This document shows, one piece after another, positions 36,429-44,892 of a stretch of DNA of 44,947 nt. The stretch covers positions 124,178-169,124 of the forward strand of contig JABURS010000029.1 of the NCBI GenBank assembly GCA_014762505.1, in the 5' to 3' direction. Each line of letters opens with the position of its first letter. The stretch's first letter is position 1. The notes beneath the pieces were generated by a model. It did not search any database, had not been told where the DNA came from, and saw only the letters and a program-made list of their open reading frames with translations. The position numbers and the translations under genes were made by a program. Source of the DNA: Chromatiales bacterium (GTDB taxonomy: Bacteria > Pseudomonadota > Gammaproteobacteria > SpSt-1174).

Positions 36429-38318
36429 ATGGGCGAGAGCCACCAGAACACACCAACCGCCAACACCGCGGAACTACAGGCCCTGCTCGACGAGCTGCTG
36501 GCCCTGCGTACCCATCTCGACCGACGCTCGGTGGAACGCCTGGCGGCATACACGGACGGCTTCGAGCTGCCGGGCTCGCGCGACAGCGCCTGCAATCTCG
36601 CGCAGTACCTGGCCCTGCGCGAATTCGACCGGCGTCCGCTGCAGCAGGCGCTGGCGCGCAACGGCCTCTCCTCGCTCGGGCGCAGCGAGGCGCACGTGCT
36701 CGGCACCATCGACCAGGTGATCCAGCTGCTTTCACGCGCACTACAGCGCGACCCGCCCATGGCTCGGCCCGCCTGCCCCACCGTCGGCTTCGAGGAGGGG
36801 AGCGACCGGCTGGCACGCCATGCCGAGCGGGTGCTCGGCCTTTCACACCCCGCACGGGCGGTGCGTATCATGGTCACGCTCGCCACCCGGGCCGCCGAGG
36901 ACCCAGTCCACGTGCGCGAGCTGCTACAGGCCGGCATGGACTGTGCGCGCATCAACTGTGCCCACGATACCCCGGAGCTGCGCCAGCGCATGGTCAGGCA
37001 CGTGCGGGCGCAGGCGGCCGAACTCGGCCGTCCCTGCCAGGTCGTCATGGACCTGGCGGGCCCGAAGCTGCGCACCGGCCCGCTCGAGTCCTACACGCGC
37101 CCACTGCACATCCGCCCCCACCGCGACGTACGCGGCGTGATTCGCCGCCCCGCCACGGTGCTGCTCTGTACGTCGGAAATCGACGAGGGCGGCCTGGTGC
37201 CGGATACCGACGCCCGCCTGGGCCTGCCGGCCGCCCTCGGTGCCCAGCTGCGTGTCGGTGACCGGCTCGCCTTCGAGGATACCCGTGCCAAGCAGCGTGC
37301 CATCACCATCGAGCGCGAACTCGGGCCCGGCCGCTGGCTGGGCAGCTGCGGCAAGTCCTGCTACATCGACGCCGGCACCCGCGTACGCCTGGAACGGCGG
37401 GCACAGGGGCGCAAGGCGAATCACGAGGACGGCTTCCACTTCACCGGCTTCACGCTGGAGCCGGTCGAGCTGCGGGTGTATCGGGACGACCCCCTGCTAC
37501 TGCGCCGCGACCAGGCGCCCGGGCACCCGGCCCGGGTCGATGCCGCCGGCCACGTCTCCACGCCGGCCACCATCGGCTGCATGGGCGAACTCGCCCTGCC
37601 GCCCGTCTCGCCAGGCGACCCGGTCTGGTTCGATGACGGCACCATCGGCGCGCAGGTGCTGGAGGTGCGAGAGGAAGGACTGCTCCTGCGCATCACCCAG
37701 GCCAGGCCCGGGGGCAGTCTCATCCGCGCGGACAAGGGCATCAATTTCCCGCAGAACCCGATGCATGGCTGCTCGCTCACGCCGAAGGACCTGGCCGACC
37801 TGGACATGGTCGCCCGGGAGGCCGATGCCGTGGGATATTCCTTCGTCGAGAGCGCTGAGGACATGCGCCTGCTGATGCAGGAACTGGCGAAGCGGGACGC
37901 GGCCGGTATGCCGATCATCGCCAAGATCGAGACCCGCCAGGCGGTGCGCAACCTGCCTGATATCATTCTTTCCACCATCGGCCGACATCCGCTGGGCATC
38001 ATGATCGCCCGCGGCGACCTGGCCGTGGAGCTCGGGCCCGAGCGCCTGGCCGAGATGCAGGAGGAGATCCTGTGGATCTGCGAGGCCGCACACATCCCGG
38101 TGGTCTGGGCCACGCAGGTGCTGGAGACGCTGGTGAAGAAGGGGACGGTCTCGCGCCCCGAGCTCACCGACGCGGCCATGGCCAACCGTGCCGAGTGCGT
38201 GATGCTGAACAAGGGACCCTATGTCACGCGCGCGGTGCAGACCCTTGCCGACATCCTGGCACGCATGCACGACCACCAGGTGAAAAAGACCGCGCAGCTG
38301 CGCGCCCTGCACTGGTGA
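36429..38318 (+). CDS. Pyruvate kinase-like protein with N-terminal extension and no C-terminal domain
   Basis: 629 aa. Residues 1-140 form a helical region I do not recognise. Residues 145-625 are a pyruvate kinase barrel with an enlarged B-domain: RINCAHD (about 174-180), MDLAGPKLRTG (207-217), KGINFPQ, SFVESAED, AKIETRQAV, MIARGDLAVELG and WATQVLETL. The usual C-terminal allosteric domain is missing. Lys213 occupies the position (GPxxRT) where Lys instead of Glu marks K+-independent pyruvate kinases. A segment ending LNKGPYV replaces the common LSGESA. Preceded by AAGAG. It may be a second, conditionally expressed isozyme or act on another substrate. Confidence 0.87.
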   Translation: MGESHQNTPTANTAELQALLDELLALRTHLDRRSVERLAAYTDGFELPGSRDSACNLAQYLALREFDRRPLQQALARNGLSSLGRSEAHVLGTIDQVIQLLSRALQRDPPMARPACPTVGFEEGSDRLARHAERVLGLSHPARAVRIMVTLATRAAEDPVHVRELLQAGMDCARINCAHDTPELRQRMVRHVRAQAAELGRPCQVVMDLAGPKLRTGPLESYTRPLHIRPHRDVRGVIRRPATVLLCTSEIDEGGLVPDTDARLGLPAALGAQLRVGDRLAFEDTRAKQRAITIERELGPGRWLGSCGKSCYIDAGTRVRLERRAQGRKANHEDGFHFTGFTLEPVELRVYRDDPLLLRRDQAPGHPARVDAAGHVSTPATIGCMGELALPPVSPGDPVWFDDGTIGAQVLEVREEGLLLRITQARPGGSLIRADKGINFPQNPMHGCSLTPKDLADLDMVAREADAVGYSFVESAEDMRLLMQELAKRDAAGMPIIAKIETRQAVRNLPDIILSTIGRHPLGIMIARGDLAVELGPERLAEMQEEILWICEAAHIPVVWATQVLETLVKKGTVSRPELTDAAMANRAECVMLNKGPYVTRAVQTLADILARMHDHQVKKTAQLRALHW

Positions 38319-38321
38319 GAG

Positions 38322-38984
38322 TCAACGCCCGGACGCCAGCCGGTCGGCCCGGCGCGTCGTCTCCGGCAAGCGGTAGCGGGTGAGGCAGCCCATCACGTAG
38401 TCGATGGCGGTGGGCAGCGAGACGCGATGTCCGGGCGAGACGTAGACGGGCTTCACGTTCGCCCGCGTGCGCAGCACCGCGCCGATGGCCTCCCCGCCGT
38501 CCAGCAACGGCACCCAGCCCCCCTTCTCCAGCGGCACCTCGGCATGGGTGCCGAGCAGGCGCGACTTGGCCACGCCGATGGTCGGCAGGTCCAGCAACAC
38601 ACCGAGGTGGCTGGCGATGCCCAGGCGCCGGGGATGGGCGATGCCCTGCCCGTCGCAGAGGATCAGGTCGGGCAGGGCCGGAAGCAGCGCCAGCGCGGCG
38701 AGCACGGCCGGGATCTCGCGAAACGACAGCAGGCCCGGCACGTAGGGAAAGGTGGTCGGCACCCGCGCGATCCGTTCCTCCCGCGGTTCCAGCCCCGGAT
38801 AGGTCAGCACGGCCACCGCCGCCCGCGTCGTCCGCCCTCCGTCCTCGAAGCCCACGTCCACCCCCGCCACCTGTCGCACCGGATCCAGCCGGTCCTCGGT
38901 GACCACATACCCGCGCAGCCGCGCCTGGATGGCGCGGGCCTCGGCGGGGGTGACGGACCAGGGGTGGGCGTGGTGGAGGTGCAT
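38322..38984 (-). CDS. nfi: Endonuclease V (deoxyinosine 3' endonuclease)
   Basis: Cuts DNA near deoxyinosine. The 220-aa protein has the catalytic Asp in [20 protein letters not shown], the metal-binding [19 protein letters not shown], and [11 protein letters not shown]. The ATG at 38984 starts [16 protein letters not shown], a typical Nfi start, but no ribosome-binding site precedes it. The frame is open through a heptamer repeat to 39035, so a longer product is possible. It is convergent with the pyruvate kinase gene (3-bp gap). Confidence 0.93.
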   Translation of the reverse strand: MHLHHAHPWSVTPAEARAIQARLRGYVVTEDRLDPVRQVAGVDVGFEDGGRTTRAAVAVLTYPGLEPREERIARVPTTFPYVPGLLSFREIPAVLAALALLPALPDLILCDGQGIAHPRRLGIASHLGVLLDLPTIGVAKSRLLGTHAEVPLEKGGWVPLLDGGEAIGAVLRTRANVKPVYVSPGHRVSLPTAIDYVMGCLTRYRLPETTRRADRLASGR

Positions 38985-38991
38985 GGGGTTC

Positions 38992-39025
38992 GTCCGTTGT
39001 CCGTTGTCCGTTGTCCGTTGTCTGT
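38992..39025. repeat. Heptamer tandem repeat at the nfi 5' end
   Basis: Four perfect copies of GTCCGTT (38992-39019) followed by a partial GTCTGT, 8 bp upstream of the nfi ATG. Slippage would change leader length, or the frame of any longer nfi start. Confidence 0.85.
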
Positions 39026-39029
39026 ACAT

Positions 39030-39135
39030 CGTCATCCCAGCGGAGGCGGGGGTCCAGCGCGGCGGGCGCGCCCAATGGCCACAGAGACTGGTATGCCGAC
39101 GATTTTACTCTGTGACCTCTGTGCCCTCTGTAGCA
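39030..39135. repeat. Mosaic of common intergenic repeat fragments
   Basis: The 38985-39175 gap holds no gene. GTCATCCCAGCGGAGGCGGG (from 39031) resembles the dispersed ATTCCCGCGNNNGCGGGAAT repeats of proteobacteria. CTCTGTGAC/CTCTGTGCC/CTCTGTAGC (39108-39134) is a threefold 9-bp tandem array, partly inverted relative to CACAGAG near 39080. Confidence 0.6.
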
Positions 39136-39175
39136 AACCCGCCTTTCAACAACGGATCACGGACAGCGGCCGCCG

Positions 39176-41257
39176 CTACCCCACATTGCCGAACTGCACC
39201 GCCTCTCCCACCCAGCGGCGGATGAGCGGGTCGACGTGCTCGGGGTGGTCGCGCAACAGCCGCTCGGCAGTGCGCTGGACCCGGGGCAGCAGGGCCTGGT
39301 CACGCAGGAGGTCGGCGATGCGGAACTGCATCATGCCGGTCTGGCGGGTGCCCAGCACCTCGCCCGGGCCGCGCAGTTCGAGGTCGATGCGGGCGATCTC
39401 GAAGCCGTCGGTGGTCTCGCGCATGGCCTGCAGGCGCTGGCGCGCGGTATGCGACAGCGGGGGGTGGTACAGGAGCACACAGCTCGACTCGGCGGTGCCG
39501 CGCCCCACGCGGCCGCGCAACTGGTGCAGCTGCGACAGGCCCAGGCGTTCGGCATTCTCGATCACCATCAGCGAGGCGTTGGGCACGTCGACACCCACCT
39601 CGATCACGGTGGTGGCCACCAGCAGGTCGATCGCGCCGGTCTTGAAACGCTGCATCACGCCCTCCTTCTCGGCCGGCTTCATGCGTCCGTGCACCAGGCC
39701 GATGGACAGCTGGGGCAGGGCCTCCGAAAGCTGCGCATAGCTGTCCTCGGCGGCCTGGGCCTGCAGGGCCTCGGACTCCTCGATGAGCGTGCACACCCAG
39801 TAGGCCTGACGGCCCTGGGCGCAGGCGGCAGCCACCCGCGCGACCACCTCGTCACGGCGGCTGTCCGCCAGCACCACGGTCTTGATGGGCGTGCGCCCCG
39901 GCGGCAGCTCGTCGATCACGGAATAGTCCAGGTCGGCGTAGGCGGTCATGGCCAGCGTGCGGGGGATGGGCGTGGCGGTCATGATGAGCTGGTGCGGATG
40001 GCGCCCGTCCTGCGCGCCCTTCTCGCGCAGGGCCATGCGCTGGTGCACACCGAAGCGGTGCTGCTCGTCGATCACCACGAGGCCCAGGTCGTGGAAGGCC
40101 ACCTCGCCCTGGAACAGGGCGTGGGTGCCCACCACCACCCGGGCGTCGCCGCCCGCGACCTTCTCCTGCATGGCGCGGCGCGCGGCCACCTTCTGCTTGC
40201 CCGAGAGCCAGGCCACCTCGATGCCCAGCGGTTCCAGCCACTGGCGGAAGGCGGCGTAGTGCTGCTCGGCCAGGATCTCGGTGGGGGCCATCACGGCGGC
40301 CTGGTAGCCGCTGGCCACCGCGAACAGGCAGGCGGAGGCGGCGACCACCGTCTTGCCCGAACCGACGTCGCCCTGCACCAGGCGCAGCATCGGGTGGCCG
40401 GCGGCGAGGTCGTGACGGATCTCGTCGATGACCCGCCGCTGGGCGCCGGTGAGCGCGAACGGCAGTGCGGCCTGGAACCGCCCCACCAGGGCCTCGCCGT
40501 CGTCGATCACCGGCGCGGGCTGGCGGTCGACGCGCGCGCGCATGCGCATCAGGCTCAGGTTGTGCGCCACCAGCTCTTCGAGGGCCAGGCGCTGCTGGGC
40601 CGGGTGACGGCCGTCCAGGAGCTCGGCCACGTTGGCCTCCGGCGGCGGGCGGTGCACGTAGCGCAGGGCCGCGTGCAGCCCCGGCAGGCCGGCCTGGTCG
40701 ACCAGGGCCTCGGGCAAGAGGTCGGGCAGGGTGTCCACGGCTTCCAGTGCCTGGTCGCTCAGCTTGCGCAGCCCGATCTGGTGCAGGCCCTCGGTGGTGG
40801 GATAGATGGGCGTGAGGGCCTCGTCGGCCGCCGGGTCCTCGTCCGGAGCGAGGCGCCGGTACTCCGGGTGCACCATCTCCAGGCCCTTGGCCCCCGCGCG
40901 GGCCTCGCCGAAACAGAGGATGCGCGTGCCGCGGGCAAGCCCCTCCTGCTGGGCGCGGCTGAAGTGGAAAAAGCGCAGCAGGATCGCGCCCGTGCCGTCG
41001 GACAGGTGCGCGAGCAGCATGCGCCTACGGCGCAGCACCACCTCGGTGTGATCGACCGTGCCGACCACCACCGCCTCCTGGTTCGGCCGCAGGCTGCCGA
41101 CGGGCACCACGCGCGTGCGGTCCTGGTAGCGCAGCGGCAGGTGGAACAGCAGGTCCTGCACCGTGTGCACGCCGAGGCGCTCCAGCTTCTCGGCGAGCCT
41201 GGGCCCGACGCCCTTGAGGTCGGTGATCGGTGCCGGCGATTGGGTTGCAGCGGTCAA
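39176..41257 (-). CDS. recG: ATP-dependent DNA helicase RecG
   Basis: Branch-migrates stalled forks and Holliday junctions. The 693-aa length equals E. coli RecG. The N-terminal wedge domain carries GVGPRLAEKLERLGVHTVQDLLFHLPLRYQDRT. The helicase core has the Walker A LVQGDVGSGKTVVA, DEQHRFGVHQR (motif II), TATPIPRTLAM (motif III) and QLRGRVGRG (motif VI). The start is a TTG at 41257 directly after the T-tract of the upstream gene's terminator, without a visible ribosome-binding site. Confidence 0.97.
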   Translation of the reverse strand: MTAATQSPAPITDLKGVGPRLAEKLERLGVHTVQDLLFHLPLRYQDRTRVVPVGSLRPNQEAVVVGTVDHTEVVLRRRRMLLAHLSDGTGAILLRFFHFSRAQQEGLARGTRILCFGEARAGAKGLEMVHPEYRRLAPDEDPAADEALTPIYPTTEGLHQIGLRKLSDQALEAVDTLPDLLPEALVDQAGLPGLHAALRYVHRPPPEANVAELLDGRHPAQQRLALEELVAHNLSLMRMRARVDRQPAPVIDDGEALVGRFQAALPFALTGAQRRVIDEIRHDLAAGHPMLRLVQGDVGSGKTVVAASACLFAVASGYQAAVMAPTEILAEQHYAAFRQWLEPLGIEVAWLSGKQKVAARRAMQEKVAGGDARVVVGTHALFQGEVAFHDLGLVVIDEQHRFGVHQRMALREKGAQDGRHPHQLIMTATPIPRTLAMTAYADLDYSVIDELPPGRTPIKTVVLADSRRDEVVARVAAACAQGRQAYWVCTLIEESEALQAQAAEDSYAQLSEALPQLSIGLVHGRMKPAEKEGVMQRFKTGAIDLLVATTVIEVGVDVPNASLMVIENAERLGLSQLHQLRGRVGRGTAESSCVLLYHPPLSHTARQRLQAMRETTDGFEIARIDLELRGPGEVLGTRQTGMMQFRIADLLRDQALLPRVQRTAERLLRDHPEHVDPLIRRWVGEAVQFGNVG

Positions 41258-41287
41258 AAAAAGGCCCTCGATGAGAAATCGAGGGCC
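41256..41287 (-). terminator. Intrinsic terminator of the di-heme lipoprotein gene
   Basis: On the minus strand, GGCCCTCGAT and ATCGAGGGCC form a perfect 10-bp stem with a 5-nt loop, followed by seven T. It lies 28 bp past the stop of the upstream gene, and the T-tract runs into the recG TTG start codon. Confidence 0.92.
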
Positions 41288-41315
41288 ATGATACCAGCGA
41301 ACGCGGGTCGGGCCG

Positions 41316-42941
41316 TCAGTTCGGGGCGGACCAGTCCAGGCGAATGTCCCAGGCGTACTGGTACTCGGGCGGCAGGGTCGGCGCGGTCTCGGGATCGACC
41401 ACGTCGTAGACGTTCACCGCCGGCGTGATCGTCGCGTCGCGCCCGTAGATGTAGCTCTGCTCCCGCACGATGACGCGATAGGCCTTGTTCAACGCCAGGG
41501 CACGCTCGCGGCTGGGCGTGATGAGCGTATAGACATCGGCCGCGGCCACGGCGGCCTCGTCGACACTGCCGTCCTCGTTGAACCAGCGCTCGCGCATCTC
41601 CTCGTTCTCGCGGAACTCGCTGCCGCCGCCCACGCGCTTGAGATAGGTGAGGATCTCGCCGTCGATCTCGCCGATGTTGGGCGCGTCCTGCATGCCACGC
41701 AGGTCGATGTAGCCCCAGCCCGCCGGGCCGGTGATCTTGCGGGCAAACGAGAACGTCTGATCGATGGTCGAACCGATGGTGGTGTGGCAGCCCATGCAGA
41801 AGAGCTGTTCCTCGTGTGTCTGCGGACGCAGCTCCCCCTGCATGTCCTCGATGAAGCCGAGCACCAGCCAGCCGAAACCGTTGTCCATGCCCCGATCGCC
41901 CAGGTTCACGTACGTGGGCAACAGGCCTTCGAGTTTTTCCTGATGCTCGCGGTCGTACACGGACTCCAGCAGTTCCGGTGGCATGAAGCGCAGCTTGTAC
42001 ATGTAGCGCAGTTCCTTCATGCGCCTGGGCACGTGAATCTCACCCGTGTCGTCGACACCCACGTAGCGCACCGTGTGAATGAACTCGGTGCCCTCGGGGT
42101 ACAGCATCTCGGCGACGCTCACCGTCTCGGCCGCGCCCACGTAGTAGGCGGGTCGCTCGATCTCGGTCACCACGGTCCAGGCATTGTCACCGTTGAGATC
42201 GACACCGAGCACCGCCTCGTCGAGGGGCACCGTCTCGATCCGGTCGAGCGACTTGATCGCGGCCTCGAGGATCGCGAGGTTGGCCTGGTAGACCGGCCGG
42301 GACGGCTGCCCGCCGATGTCGGTACGGAAGGCCTCCGGCAGACGGATCATGACGTCGTCGGTCGACCCGTTGGTCGGCCAGAAGGTGCTGGGCAACGGCT
42401 TGTAGTTGAAGGCGACCCAGCCGCTGCCGTCCTTCGCAAACCCGGCGGCGTCGAATGCCTCCGGGCCGAGATGCAGGTTTTCGATATCGGGTATGTACCC
42501 GCCCCAGCCCCGCTCGCGCAGCCGCGCCGGCAGGTCACTGTAGTTGTCCTCCTCGACGTAGGCGAGGATCTCGGCGTCCGGCGTCTCGGCGATGGCCGCA
42601 CTGCGATCGACGAACAGGTTGCGCCAGTGATTGGTCAGCGCGGTGTCCGAGAAGCTGTATTCGGCCTGCAGGTCGCCGTCGTTCATGACGTTGGGACGCG
42701 ACTCGAAGGGATAGGTCTGATGACAGGTATAACAGGCATTGAAGCGCCCCTCGGTGCGTGTATAGCACTGGGGGGGCACCACGGCCTCGGCGTTGTACAG
42801 GCGCTCGATGCCCTCGGCCTGGGTGTCGCCATTCTGCCCGTCCTGGTTGCAGGCGATCAGCGTCGCCACGAAAAGGATTAACGCGATGGCGGCAAGCCGC
42901 CGGTACGGGAAACGGTGTTCTCTGGAGGCAACGGTAGCCAT
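41316..42941 (-). CDS. Di-heme c-type lipoprotein next to the PhoX-like protein
   Basis: 541 aa, family not recognised. A Sec signal ends in the lipobox LIAC (Cys31). Two c-type heme sites are present: CYTCH (70-74) and CMGCH (382-386), so it is a probable periplasmic or outer-membrane di-heme cytochrome. The ~300 residues between them are rich in aromatic and acidic residues. The ATG at 42941 follows GAGGTG. It is 84 bp downstream of the PhoX-like gene in the same direction, separated by an intrinsic terminator. A link between the two proteins is inferred from position only. Confidence 0.85.
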   Translation of the reverse strand: MATVASREHRFPYRRLAAIALILFVATLIACNQDGQNGDTQAEGIERLYNAEAVVPPQCYTRTEGRFNACYTCHQTYPFESRPNVMNDGDLQAEYSFSDTALTNHWRNLFVDRSAAIAETPDAEILAYVEEDNYSDLPARLRERGWGGYIPDIENLHLGPEAFDAAGFAKDGSGWVAFNYKPLPSTFWPTNGSTDDVMIRLPEAFRTDIGGQPSRPVYQANLAILEAAIKSLDRIETVPLDEAVLGVDLNGDNAWTVVTEIERPAYYVGAAETVSVAEMLYPEGTEFIHTVRYVGVDDTGEIHVPRRMKELRYMYKLRFMPPELLESVYDREHQEKLEGLLPTYVNLGDRGMDNGFGWLVLGFIEDMQGELRPQTHEEQLFCMGCHTTIGSTIDQTFSFARKITGPAGWGYIDLRGMQDAPNIGEIDGEILTYLKRVGGGSEFRENEEMRERWFNEDGSVDEAAVAAADVYTLITPSRERALALNKAYRVIVREQSYIYGRDATITPAVNVYDVVDPETAPTLPPEYQYAWDIRLDWSAPN

Positions 42942-42959
42942 CTGGGTTCACCTCGCATG

Positions 42960-42987
42960 AAAAAGAGAGGGGCGGCAAGGCCGCCCC
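42960..42987 (-). terminator. Intrinsic terminator of the PhoX-like gene
   Basis: On the minus strand, GGGGCGGC-CTT-GCCGCCCC (8-bp perfect stem) is followed by TCTCTTTTTC. It lies 39 bp after the PhoX-like stop and directly before the ribosome-binding site of the di-heme gene, so downstream expression would rely on readthrough or an unseen promoter. Confidence 0.88.
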
Positions 42988-43025
42988 AAGGTAATAAAGC
43001 CGATATGCTGATTGGGTCCTAGTGC

Positions 43026-44765
43026 TTACTCGGCGGCAGCCGGGTTCCAGACCCACAGCATGTTGTTCTCGTGGCGGCTGGTGTCCTCACCGATCATGAC
43101 GCGACCGTCGTTCATCACCAGCAGGTTGTCCGGGTTGGAGATGTTGTCGACGGAACACTGGTTGACGGTAAGCGCCGCGTCGTACGGACCACCGGCAACG
43201 GCCGGCTCCATGCGGGTGACGTCGTAGTCGCCGCCGGCGGCGTCCACGAACTCCATGCGGTAGACCACGCCACAGCGGTTGGCATCGACCGCGATGTCGC
43301 CCGCACCGTCGCTCATGCCACCGGACACGTCGGACATGGCCATGTACATGTACGGAATGGAACCGTCGGCCGCACCGGCGTAGTTGATGTTCACGCCTTC
43401 CATCTTGTTGAACTCCGCGGTGGCGCCCAGGGCGGCGGCGGCCTTGCGGGATTCGAGGAACGCGGCGCGGTCGTCGGTGGCAACGCCACCGGTGGCGTCA
43501 CAGGCGAGATCCACACCGGCCTTGTCTTCCGCCCAGGCGCAGACATCGGCGTCGGAGATGTAGCTGGAGCCACCGTCGGCGTAGCCGGCGACCGTCACGC
43601 CGTCGTACTCGGTGATCCAGGTTTCGATGGTGGCGGCATCGCCGTGGGCCAGCTCGATCCAGGTGATGTCGAAGCCGGCTTCGGCCGGGTCGGTCACGCC
43701 CGCATCCTGGGTGACCTGGGCGGCATACAGCGTACCGGCGCTCAGGTCGTCCGCGGTATCCGCCACGAACTTGAAGAACACCACGTTGCCACCGTCGTCG
43801 CTCAGGTAGACGGTGCGCCGGTCGGGCATGACCACGGCGTTCTCGTGAGAGTAGCGACCGAGGGCGAACAGCTTCACCGGTGCGGGCGCGGCCTCCCCGG
43901 GGTTGGTGATCTCGACGATGTAGCCGTAGCGGTACGGATTCGGCCAGGCACCGGTGCCATCCGTCGGGTAACCGAGATAGGCGGCGAGGTTTTGCACACC
44001 GCTGTCCGTCCCGTCGTTCCAGATCGACGTATCGTCGAAATAGAGCTCCTCGGAGGTCAGCGGGGTGCCCCAGGGGCTCAGCGTGCCGAAGCAGTTGACC
44101 CAGGTACCCTGCACGGCCGAGAAGTCGATGTTCAGGGCCTCGAGCACCCGCCAGCCGCCGCTGCCGGAATCCTTCTCGATGTGCAGGCGGCTCATGCCGC
44201 CGGGACGGTATTCCCAGTTGCTGAACAGGTAGCCGCGGGTCTCACCGGCCGCAGCGGTGGCGTCGGGCAGGTAGGCGTTGAAGTCCGGGTCGTCGGAGAG
44301 GGCGACGCGGGTCACGCCATCGGCCGCCACGATGGCGCCCAGGCCGAACGGCAGGTCACCACCGAAGGTCTGGCCTTCCTGGCCCAGGGGCTGGTACTGG
44401 CCGACGGCGGTCATCACGCTCTGCTTTTCCAGGGCCGTGGTGGGCACCGGCGATTCAGTGAAGTTCTCCGGCAGGTCATGCAGGTTGGCGCCGGCAATGA
44501 CACCCACGGTCGCGAGGTCGTTGGGCGCGACATTCGCGGATGACGGATGCTGGACGTTGAAGAACATGTCGCCTTCGTCGTTCAGGAACATGCCGGTGAT
44601 CTCGGCGCCCAGCGGCACGCTGGCCAGACGGGTCAGGGCCGAGGCGGTATCGTTGCCGCCATCATCATCGTCGCCGCCGCCGGCCAGGCCCAGCGCGACA
44701 ACGGAAAGCACCGCCGCGGACGAGTACATCGCGGTACGGCGCAGTTTGCGCGAAAAGCGTTTCAT
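43026..44765 (-). CDS. Secreted PhoX-like (DUF839) protein
   Basis: 579 aa. An N-terminal basic signal (MKRFSRKLRRTAMYSSAAVLSVVALGLAG) is followed by a GGGDDDDGG linker. The beta-propeller body has PhoX-family segments NWEYRPGGMSRL, ALGRYSHENAVVM, TVYLSDDGG and GEDTSRHENN. PhoX enzymes are Ca/Fe alkaline phosphatases, but many DUF839 proteins are not tested. A lipobox Cys expected before GGGDDDD is Gly here, so the protein may be released instead of lipidated. The ATG at 44765 follows GGGGGAA. No Pho box was found upstream. Confidence 0.85.
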   Translation of the reverse strand: MKRFSRKLRRTAMYSSAAVLSVVALGLAGGGDDDDGGNDTASALTRLASVPLGAEITGMFLNDEGDMFFNVQHPSSANVAPNDLATVGVIAGANLHDLPENFTESPVPTTALEKQSVMTAVGQYQPLGQEGQTFGGDLPFGLGAIVAADGVTRVALSDDPDFNAYLPDATAAAGETRGYLFSNWEYRPGGMSRLHIEKDSGSGGWRVLEALNIDFSAVQGTWVNCFGTLSPWGTPLTSEELYFDDTSIWNDGTDSGVQNLAAYLGYPTDGTGAWPNPYRYGYIVEITNPGEAAPAPVKLFALGRYSHENAVVMPDRRTVYLSDDGGNVVFFKFVADTADDLSAGTLYAAQVTQDAGVTDPAEAGFDITWIELAHGDAATIETWITEYDGVTVAGYADGGSSYISDADVCAWAEDKAGVDLACDATGGVATDDRAAFLESRKAAAALGATAEFNKMEGVNINYAGAADGSIPYMYMAMSDVSGGMSDGAGDIAVDANRCGVVYRMEFVDAAGGDYDVTRMEPAVAGGPYDAALTVNQCSVDNISNPDNLLVMNDGRVMIGEDTSRHENNMLWVWNPAAAE

Positions 44766-44892
44766 CTGTGATTCCCCCAAAAATGGTCGTCGATGCTCTC
44801 GGTTGCCGGCAGTCCGGCCGGCGCGCGTACTCCCTGTTGAGACGACGAACTTAGAGGGTGTAGCGCGCCGCATTGATTGAGACACCGCGCCA

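Noticed and set aside
39236..41428. Plus-strand open frame (730 codons) opposite recG
   Set aside because: Antisense shadow of a fully conserved RecG; no recognisable domain and no ribosome-binding site.
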